Part shown: piece after piece, positions 1 to 5,130 of the stretch
Numbering within the stretch: the first letter of the stretch is position 1
Layout: every line of letters starts with the position of its first letter
Assembly: GCA_014860725.1 (NCBI GenBank)
Contig: JACZJD010000450.1
Span: 1 to 5,130 of the forward strand
Reading direction: 5' to 3'
DNA from: Aquamicrobium sp.
Lineage (GTDB): Bacteria > Pseudomonadota > Alphaproteobacteria > Rhizobiales > Rhizobiaceae
DNA length: 5,130 nucleotides
Program-made: the position numbers and the translations under genes
Notes under the pieces: generated by a model
The model's input: only the letters and a program-made list of their open reading frames with translations
Databases searched by the model: none
Told to the model about the DNA's origin: nothing

Positions 1-593
1 AGCTCGACCTGCTCGGCGGGCGGCGGCAGCGGCGCGCTGCGGCGGTAATGCCGCGGGTTCCACGGCGCCGGCGCCTTGAACTTGCCGTTCATCAGCGTCT
101 CGGGCACGTCGAGATGGACGACGCCCGGCCGCCCTTCCCAGCAGGCGCGCAGCGCCTTGCGCGCCAGCTCCGGGATGCGCTCGAACGAGGAGGCGGCCGC
201 GCTCCACTTGCCGATGCGGCCGATGACGCCGGCCTGGTCGAAGCACTGATAGGCGCCGCCGCGGTCGGGATACATGATGGCCGGCCGGCGCGCGCTGGTG
301 ATGACCAGCACCCGGTTGCCCTCGGCCTGCTCGACCACCAGCCCCGGCAGGATGTTGGCGACGCCGGGGCCGTTCGAGGCCATGCACACGCCGAGCCTAC
401 CGGTCAGCCGCGCATAGGCGGCGGCCATGTGGGCGGCGCTCGTCTCGTGCCGCGGCGTCACGATCTCGATGCCGAGCCGGTGAAGCGTGGAATAGAACCC
501 GAAATAGGTGCCGTCGACGATGCCGAAGACGCGCTCGACGCCTTCGGCATGCAGCATGCGGGCGAGCAGCTCGCCCCCGCTCGTTTCAGTCAT
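1..593 (-). CDS. Thiamine-diphosphate-dependent enzyme, acetolactate synthase-like (N-terminal part, cut by window edge)
   Basis: The frame is open from an ATG at 593 to the left edge, giving 197 complete codons that begin MTETSGGELLARML. This covers the pyrimidine-binding (PYR) domain of the ThDP-enzyme superfamily. Visible marks are FGIVDGTYFGFY (23-34), the RHE motif whose Glu50 aligns with the catalytic glutamate that activates the cofactor, AAAYARLTGR (57-66), SNGPGVAN (73-80), the GAYQCFDQ segment (113-120) and GRPGVVHLDVP (154-164). The fragment ends in the linker before the central domain; the cofactor-pyrophosphate domain is off-window. A G-run (599-605) is a possible ribosome site. 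Motifs differ from true acetolactate synthase: GIVDGTY where GIPGG is usual, and QCFD where QExD is usual. The reaction is therefore open; it could be a 2-oxoacid decarboxylase, a carboligase or a C-C hydrolase. The gene is divergent from the AraC-type regulator at 703, its likely controller. Superfamily is sure, substrate unknown. Confidence 0.93.
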   Translation of the reverse strand, partial: MTETSGGELLARMLHAEGVERVFGIVDGTYFGFYSTLHRLGIEIVTPRHETSAAHMAAAYARLTGRLGVCMASNGPGVANILPGLVVEQAEGNRVLVITSARRPAIMYPDRGGAYQCFDQAGVIGRIGKWSAAASSFERIPELARKALRACWEGRPGVVHLDVPETLMNGKFKAPAPWNPRHYRRSAPLPPPAEQVE

Positions 594-607
594 GAAGTTC
601 CCCCCGA

Positions 608-636
608 TTTCCGGGCCGCTGGCCCGATGCTAGAAT
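608..636 (+). promoter_or_regulatory. Possible sigma-70-type promoter of the AraC-type regulator
   Basis: TTTCCG (608-613) and TAGAAT (631-636) are separated by 17 bp and lie upstream of the regulator start at 703. The -10 element matches TATAAT at five of six positions; the -35 is poor (three of six). The -10 lies inside the inverted repeat at 630-645, so a protein bound there could repress this promoter. Pattern-based guess only. Confidence 0.22.
612..626. repeat. Perfect short inverted repeat (6-bp arms, 3-bp loop)
   Basis: CGGGCC (612-617), GCT, GGCCCG (621-626). It lies 19-33 bp upstream of the ThDP-enzyme start, so in a minus-strand transcript starting further upstream it would form a G+C-rich hairpin in the leader. 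It could equally be a protein-binding palindrome or chance in G+C-rich DNA. Confidence 0.4.
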
Positions 637-645
637 ATGCTCTAG
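630..645. repeat. Inverted repeat CTAGA-N6-TCTAG, candidate operator
   Basis: CTAGA (630-634) and TCTAG (641-645) are perfect inverted arms around ATATGC. CTAG is usually rare in bacterial DNA, so two copies as symmetric arms in a divergent promoter region stand out. The centre lies about 44 bp from the ThDP-enzyme start and 65 bp from the regulator start. A regulator-binding role is inferred. Confidence 0.4.
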
Positions 646-683
646 TAACGGGAAGCTTACCCACCGGGGTCTCGGCCGTAACG
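645..683. repeat. Pair of direct GTAACG repeats, 33 bp apart
   Basis: GTAACG occurs at 645-650 and 678-683, so the copies are offset by 33 bp, close to three helical turns, which puts them on the same face of the DNA. AraC-family proteins often bind direct repeats, so these are candidate half-sites. A 6-bp match is short enough to arise by chance. Confidence 0.2.
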
Positions 684-702
684 TTTCAAACAGGACGGGC
701 AG

Positions 703-1701
703 ATGGCAATTCAGGCCATGAGCGACGATCTCTTCAGCGTCAACCGGCTCTATGCGCGCGCGGTGATCCAGAGCGCCGACCGGCTGTCGCTCGACCTGCC
801 TGCGGAGCTGCGAAGGGCTATCGAGGACAATGCGCGGCTGCCGCTCGCCACGCTCGACCGGCTGTGGGACGCCTATTGCCGCGCCAGCGGCGACCGGCTC
901 GCGGGCCTGCGCCTCGGGCTCGAATTGCAGGCGGGGCATCTCGACTGCGTCGGCATGCTGCTCGCCTCCTGCGACACGCTCGGCGAGGCGCTGGAGCAGC
1001 TCGTCGAGGTCGCGCCGATCGTCGGCGAGGGCGGCGATTTCACGGTCGATTGCGACGGCGACCTCGTCGTCGTCCGCTACCGGCCGCATCTGGCGCTGCG
1101 CCAGGCCGAGCGCGTCGAGGCGGCGCTCGCCGGCCTGCTCAGGCTGAGCATGTGGGCGACGGGCGATGCCTTCCGGCCGGCCGGCATGCACCTTGCGCAC
1201 CGGCCGCTCGGCGCGCCGGGCGAATACCGCGCCCTCCTGCGCATCCCGCTGACCTTCGGCGCGCCGGACAACGCGCTGGTGTTCAGCGCCGACCAGCTCG
1301 ACCTGCCGCTGATCCAGGCCAACAGCACGCTGCGCGCGCACCTGCGCCAGCTGACCGACCGCATGCTGGCGGAGCTGGGGCAGTTGAGCCTCGCCGCCGA
1401 GGTGCAGCGGCTGATCCGCGCCAACCCGCGCTGGGGCAAGGAGCGCGTCGCCGAGCGCCTGAACATCAGCGGCCGCCACCTGAACCGCCGGCTCGCCGAG
1501 GAGGGCACCTCGTTCAAGCTGCTGCGCGACGCCAGCCTGCACGGCGTCGCCGTCGAGCGGCTGCGCGGCAGCGACAACCTGCGCGACATCGCCGACGGGC
1601 TCGGCTTCTCCGACGAAAGCGCCTTCGCCAAGGCGTTCCGCCGCTGGACCGGATCGACGCCGGCCCAGTTCCGCAGGCAGCGCGAGGTCGAGGCGGGCTG
1701 A
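703..1701 (+). CDS. AraC-family transcriptional regulator with arabinose-binding-like N-terminal domain
   Basis: This 332-residue protein has the two-domain plan of the OruR/ArgR-like branch of the AraC family. Residues about 25-205 resemble the 'Arabinose_bd' sensory domain. The C-terminal ~90 residues are the DNA-binding domain with two helix-turn-helix units: GKERVAERLNISGRHLNRRL (245-264), then the family signature from about 291 to 324, including IADGLGFSDESAFAKAFRRW (296-315). No signal peptide or membrane segment is seen. The ATG at 703 is chosen because AGGAC (692-696) sits six bases upstream; a second ATG at 718 (MSDDLF) has no clear ribosome site but remains possible. The gene is divergent from the ThDP enzyme, and such pairs usually mean the regulator controls its neighbour, probably as an activator. 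The effector is unknown. It ends 15 bp before the convergent DUF934 stop. Confidence 0.93.
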   Translation: MAIQAMSDDLFSVNRLYARAVIQSADRLSLDLPAELRRAIEDNARLPLATLDRLWDAYCRASGDRLAGLRLGLELQAGHLDCVGMLLASCDTLGEALEQLVEVAPIVGEGGDFTVDCDGDLVVVRYRPHLALRQAERVEAALAGLLRLSMWATGDAFRPAGMHLAHRPLGAPGEYRALLRIPLTFGAPDNALVFSADQLDLPLIQANSTLRAHLRQLTDRMLAELGQLSLAAEVQRLIRANPRWGKERVAERLNISGRHLNRRLAEEGTSFKLLRDASLHGVAVERLRGSDNLRDIADGLGFSDESAFAKAFRRWTGSTPAQFRRQREVEAG

Positions 1702-1716
1702 GCCGGGATATCCGGC
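1702..1716. terminator. Palindrome filling the gap between two convergent stop codons (possible weak bidirectional terminator)
   Basis: The gap is exactly the hairpin: GCCGG (1702-1706), GATAT, CCGGC (1712-1716). On the plus-strand transcript a G-U pair can extend the 5-bp stem to 6. No T-run follows on either strand, so it is not a canonical intrinsic terminator. It is nevertheless the only candidate for separating the AraC-type gene from the convergent sulfite-reductase operon. Confidence 0.3.
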
Positions 1717-2265
1717 CTACGGCAGCTCGGCTCCGGCTGGCGCCCTGCGCCACGAATAGCGCGGGCCGGCATCCTCCGGCCGGCTCGCCGGCTGATAGTG
1801 ATAGGCGATGCCGCCGAGGCGGCCTTCCTCCAGACGCCGCAGCGCGGTCGGGTTCGTCACCTCGAACTCGGTGAAGCCGGTGCGGATCATCAGCGGGATC
1901 TGGTCGATCAGCACGTCGCCGGCGGCGCGCAGCGTTCCGGCAAAGCCGTGGCGCGAGCGCAGGAGCGCGGCCTTGGAATAGCTGCGCCCGTCGCTGAACG
2001 CCGGAAAGGCGAGCGAGACCAGCGCGAGGGTGTCGAGGTCGGGCAGGATGGGGTCGAGGGCGTCGCCCGGCAGGAGGTGCACGCCGATGCGGCCGGCATT
2101 GGCGGCGCGCGTCCCGGCGTCGAGCTCGAGATACGCCGCCAGCGGCAGGATCACCCGCCCGTTGCCCGCCAGCGCCTCGGCGCTGTCGGCGCGGGTCCAG
2201 TCGTCGTCGCGAAACCCCTGCGGTGTCCAGAGCCGCGGGGCGGCGGGCGTGTCGGTTTCGCTCAT
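1717..2265 (-). CDS. DUF934 family protein, sulfite-reduction associated
   Basis: A 182-residue soluble protein of the DUF934 (COG3749) family, a normal length for it. Recognisable conserved parts are RVILPLAAYLEL (37-48), the most diagnostic stretch AFPAFSDGRSYSKAALLR (86-103), and GDVLIDQIPLMIRTGF (116-131), rich in hydrophobic residues with D121 and R128. The C-terminus YHYQP is also typical. No metal-binding cysteines, membrane helix or export signal are present. The family is found beside cysI in many proteobacteria and is sometimes labelled 'oxidoreductase probably involved in sulfite reduction', but I know of no established biochemical role. It is the last gene of the cysG operon, 9 bp after cysI, with GAGGAG overlapping the cysI stop, so it is surely cotranscribed and probably translationally coupled. 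An accessory role in sulfite reduction is inferred from context. Confidence 0.93.
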   Translation of the reverse strand: MSETDTPAAPRLWTPQGFRDDDWTRADSAEALAGNGRVILPLAAYLELDAGTRAANAGRIGVHLLPGDALDPILPDLDTLALVSLAFPAFSDGRSYSKAALLRSRHGFAGTLRAAGDVLIDQIPLMIRTGFTEFEVTNPTALRRLEEGRLGGIAYHYQPASRPEDAGPRYSWRRAPAGAELP

Positions 2266-2270
2266 CGTCG

Positions 2271-2276
2271 CTCCTC
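2271..2276 (-). promoter_or_regulatory. Ribosome binding site of the DUF934 gene, overlapping the cysI stop codon
   Basis: On the minus strand the sequence reads TGAGGAGCGACGATG. The cysI stop TGA (2277-2275) shares its last two bases with GAGGAG, five bases before the DUF934 ATG at 2265. This fixes the start and suggests that ribosomes ending cysI reload on the next gene. Confidence 0.8.
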
Positions 2277-3945
2277 AGGCCGCCTTGGATTCGCTGCCAT
2301 AGAGGGCCTGCTTGAACGGCGCCGCCCCCAGCCGCCTGTAGGCGGCGAGGAAGGTTTCCTCGCGCCCCTCGCGCAGCGCGAGATAGGTCTCGACGATGGT
2401 CTCGATGGCGTCGGTGATCTCCTCGGCCGAGAAGCCGCGGCCGACGATCTCGCCGATCGCGCTGTTCTCGTCGCCCGAGCCGCCGAGCGTCACCTGATAG
2501 AGCTCCTCGCCCTTCTTCTCGACGCCGAGGATGCCGATATGCCCGACATGGTGGTGGCCGCAGGCGTTGATGCAGCCGGAAATCTTGAGCTTCAGCTCGC
2601 CGATCTCCTCCTGCCGCTCCAGCGAGGCGAAGCGCTGCGAGATGTCCTGCGCCACCGAGATCGAGCGGGCATTGGCCAGCGCGCAGTAGTCGAGGCCGGG
2701 GCAGGCGATGATGTCGGTGATGAGGCCGGCATTGGCTGCCGCTAGCCCCGCCGCCACGAGGCGGTCGTAGACGGCCTTCAGATCGGCGCGCGCCACATGC
2801 GGCAGGATCAGGTTCTGCTCGTGGCTGACGCGGATCTCGTCGAAGGCGAAGGCCTCGGCGATGTCGGCGACCGCCTCCATCTGGGCGTCGCTGGCGTCGC
2901 CGGGCGCCTCGCCGGTGCCCTTGAGCGAGATCGTGACTGCGGCATAGTCGGGGTGCTTGTGGGTGGTGACGTTGCGGCGCAGCCATGCGGCGAAGCCGCG
3001 GCTGTCGAGCAGGGCCTCGCGCACCGCCGCCTCGCCCTCGGGCCGGGCGGGCAGGGCCGGCGGCGCGAAATAGGCGCGGATGGCGTCGATGTCGGCTTCC
3101 GGCAAGGTCAGGTTGCCGCCCTTCAATGCCTCGAACTCCTGTTCGACCCAGCGCGTCAGCTCCTCGGTGCCGGTCTCGTGGACGAGGATCTTGATGCGCG
3201 CCTTGAACTTGTTGTCGCGCCGTCCGTAGAGGTTGTAGACGCGCAGGATCGCGGTCGCGTAGGCGAGCAGGTCCTGCTCGGGCAGGAAATCCCTGATCTT
3301 CTTGGCGATGAGCGGCGTGCGCCCCTGTCCGCCGCCGACATAGACGGCGAAACCCAACTCGCCGGCCTCGTTCTTCTTCAGGTGCAGGCCGATGTCGTGG
3401 ACCTGGATGGCGGCGCGGTCGCGCGCCGCGCCCGTCACCGCGATCTTGAACTTGCGCGGCAGGTAGGAGAATTCCGGGTGCACCGACGACCACTGCCGGA
3501 GGATTTCGGCATAGGGGCGGGGGTCGGTGACCTCGTCGGCGGCTGCGCCCGCGAAATGGTCGGCGGTGACGTTGCGGATGCAGTTTCCGCTGGTCTGCAG
3601 CGCGTGCATCTCGACGCTCGCCAGCTCGTCGAGGATCGCCGGGATGTCCGACAGCGCCGGCCAGTTGAACTGGATGTTCTGGCGCGTGGTGAAGTGGCCG
3701 TAGCCCTTGTCGTAGGTGCGCGCGATATGGGCGAGCCTGCGCATCTGGCGCGCATTCAGCGTGCCGTAGGGAATGGCGATGCGCAGCATGTAGGCGTGGA
3801 GCTGGAGGTAGACGCCGTTCATCAGCCGCAGCGGCCGGAACTGGTCCTCCGTGATCTCGCCGCTGAGCCGGCGCTCCACCTGGTCGCGGAACTCGGCGAC
3901 GCGCGCCTGCACGAAGCCGTGGTCGAACTCGTCGTAACGATACAT
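2275..3945 (-). CDS. cysI: Sulfite/nitrite reductase hemoprotein (siroheme and 4Fe-4S), CysI type
   Basis: A 556-residue cytoplasmic enzyme that most likely reduces sulfite to sulfide with six electrons in cysteine biosynthesis. It has the duplicated reductase plan. The first ferredoxin-like half-domain covers about 40-105, including GYGHFTTRQNIQFNW (81-95), the family's siroheme-contacting arginine region. The first catalytic domain follows, with SGNCIRNV (119-126) and RKFKIAVTG (164-172). A second half-domain spans about 320-400. The cluster/siroheme cysteines are all present as C415-X5-C421 and C458-X3-C462, the latter followed by GHHH. The N-terminus MYRYDEFDHGFV matches alphaproteobacterial relatives, so the ATG at 3945 is kept although no good Shine-Dalgarno precedes it. 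Many relatives are annotated 'nitrite/sulfite reductase'; cysG, DUF2849 and DUF934 as neighbours favour sulfite. No flavoprotein partner (CysJ) is adjacent, so the donor is probably ferredoxin or another reductase. Confidence 0.95.
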   Translation of the reverse strand: MYRYDEFDHGFVQARVAEFRDQVERRLSGEITEDQFRPLRLMNGVYLQLHAYMLRIAIPYGTLNARQMRRLAHIARTYDKGYGHFTTRQNIQFNWPALSDIPAILDELASVEMHALQTSGNCIRNVTADHFAGAAADEVTDPRPYAEILRQWSSVHPEFSYLPRKFKIAVTGAARDRAAIQVHDIGLHLKKNEAGELGFAVYVGGGQGRTPLIAKKIRDFLPEQDLLAYATAILRVYNLYGRRDNKFKARIKILVHETGTEELTRWVEQEFEALKGGNLTLPEADIDAIRAYFAPPALPARPEGEAAVREALLDSRGFAAWLRRNVTTHKHPDYAAVTISLKGTGEAPGDASDAQMEAVADIAEAFAFDEIRVSHEQNLILPHVARADLKAVYDRLVAAGLAAANAGLITDIIACPGLDYCALANARSISVAQDISQRFASLERQEEIGELKLKISGCINACGHHHVGHIGILGVEKKGEELYQVTLGGSGDENSAIGEIVGRGFSAEEITDAIETIVETYLALREGREETFLAAYRRLGAAPFKQALYGSESKAA

Positions 3946-3963
3946 GCGGGCGGCGTCCGGGGC

Positions 3964-4275
3964 TCAGGCCGCGACGACGGCGAGCGGCGGCCGAGCCTGC
4001 TTGCCGAGGTCCCTGCGGTTGGTGGGGCCGGCGGCGCGGATGCGCTCGCGCAGCCTGAGCGGGCGGATCGCGCCGTCGACGACGGCGACGTCGATCAGCG
4101 CCACGTCCACCACCTCGTTCTTGAGGAAGGCCGCCCTGCCGGCCCGCTCCAGCTTCTCATCGGTCGCCGCGTCGTGGGCGATTTCGGCCTCCGCGATCGA
4201 CGTGGCCCAGGAATGGTCGGCGGCCAGCCAGACGACCTCGCCGTCGGCAAGCCTGTTCGCGGTCAGTATCTTCAT
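3964..4275 (-). CDS. DUF2849 family protein, sulfite-reductase associated
   Basis: A small 103-residue soluble protein between cysG and cysI. It matches the DUF2849 family in size and in two conserved blocks: an N-terminal part with NRLADGEVVWL (7-17) and a tryptophan in HSWATSI (21-27), and a C-terminal LRERIRAAGPTNRRDLGKQA (74-93) rich in basic residues. No cysteine, signal peptide or membrane helix is present. The family is largely alphaproteobacterial and almost always sits directly upstream of the sulfite/nitrite reductase gene; its function is not established. Conserved pairing and position suggest a CysI accessory, for example in siroheme delivery, assembly or electron-donor docking, but this is inference. 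The ATG at 4275 has AGGAG seven bases upstream. Gaps are 17 bp to cysG and 18 bp to cysI, so it is cotranscribed with both. Confidence 0.92.
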   Translation of the reverse strand: MKILTANRLADGEVVWLAADHSWATSIAEAEIAHDAATDEKLERAGRAAFLKNEVVDVALIDVAVVDGAIRPLRLRERIRAAGPTNRRDLGKQARPPLAVVAA

Positions 4276-4282
4276 GGTGCGG

Positions 4283-4287
4283 CTCCT
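4283..4287 (-). promoter_or_regulatory. Ribosome binding site of the DUF2849 gene
   Basis: AGGAG on the minus strand, seven bases before the ATG at 4275 and within the 17-bp gap after the cysG stop. It supports the chosen start. Confidence 0.75.
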
Positions 4288-4292
4288 GACGT

Positions 4293-5130
<838 letters not shown>

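Larger units (their letters stand above)
594..702. promoter_or_regulatory. Divergent promoter/operator region between the ThDP enzyme and AraC-type regulator
   Basis: These 109 bp are the only non-coding stretch of note in the window. They must hold the promoters of both divergent genes. The stretch is locally more A+T-rich around 630-660 and contains several short repeats: a hairpin at 612-626, CTAGA-N6-TCTAG at 630-645, an imperfect palindrome around AAGCTT at 650-662, two copies of GTAACG (645-650 and 678-683) and GTTTCAAAC at 683-691. For the minus-strand gene I see no convincing -35/-10 pair, which would fit a promoter that needs an activator. That the AraC-type protein binds here is inferred from divergent arrangement only. 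Confidence 0.6.

Noticed and set aside
1..593. Naming the ThDP enzyme as acetolactate synthase (ilvB/alsS)
   Set aside because: Only the N-terminal domain is visible and its motifs differ from IlvB; the neighbour is an AraC-type regulator rather than ilvH. A specific gene name would be unsupported.
586..1542. Minus-strand frames antisense to the AraC-type gene (586-1542 and 1077-1772)
   Set aside because: Their products are low-complexity, with no recognisable domain or ribosome site, while the plus strand encodes a complete AraC-family protein.
1765..1792. Three GCCGGC copies within 28 bp (with a CCGGCCGG palindrome), possible terminator or repeat
   Set aside because: They lie inside the DUF934 coding region, where they encode the Pro/Ala/Gly-rich tail. 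In DNA this rich in G+C they are expected by chance.
48..1874. Long plus-strand open frame (608 codons) across the ThDP gene, the AraC-type gene and DUF934
   Set aside because: It crosses three real genes, two of them antisense, and its translation is low-complexity Arg/Ala/Pro-rich with no domain. Typical high-G+C shadow frame.
1514..3493. Minus-strand frame of 659 codons overlapping cysI, DUF934 and the AraC-type gene
   Set aside because: It is offset from the cysI and DUF934 frames, is Arg/Gly/Ala-rich, and overlaps the end of the convergent AraC-type gene. Shadow.

Overview
The window is high-G+C DNA with densely packed genes. It looks like a chromosomal segment of an alphaproteobacterium, probably of the order Hyphomicrobiales (rhizobia and relatives). 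I infer this from the siroheme synthase - DUF2849 - sulfite reductase - DUF934 gene order, the rhizobial-type wording of the CysG methyltransferase motifs, and the base composition. No mobile element, tRNA, rRNA, CRISPR array or integration scar is visible.

Layout. Positions 1-593 (minus strand) hold the N-terminal third of a thiamine-diphosphate (ThDP) enzyme of the acetolactate synthase-like superfamily; the rest lies off the left edge. Positions 594-702 are a 109-bp divergent promoter region with several small inverted and direct repeats. Positions 703-1701 (plus strand) encode an AraC-family regulator transcribed away from the ThDP enzyme. A 15-bp palindromic gap (1702-1716) separates its stop codon from that of a convergent operon. 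That operon runs leftward from the right edge: cysG (partial, 5130-4293), DUF2849 (4275-3964), cysI-type sulfite/nitrite reductase (3945-2275) and DUF934 (2265-1717). Gaps between its genes are 17, 18 and 9 bp.

How the genes work together. The minus-strand operon is a sulfite-assimilation module. CysG makes siroheme, and CysI uses siroheme plus a 4Fe-4S cluster to reduce sulfite to sulfide. The two small conserved proteins of unknown function (DUF2849, DUF934) travel with CysI and are probably accessory to it. No flavoprotein subunit (CysJ) or PAPS/APS reductase (CysH) is present in the window, so the electron donor and the previous step must be encoded elsewhere. The left half is a separate unit: a ThDP enzyme and a divergent AraC regulator that plausibly controls it, substrate unknown. 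Almost all sequence is accounted for by six genes, and the long open frames antisense to them are high-G+C shadows. I see no convincing novel large system. The least described parts are the AraC/ThDP pair with its operator-like repeats and the two DUF proteins.
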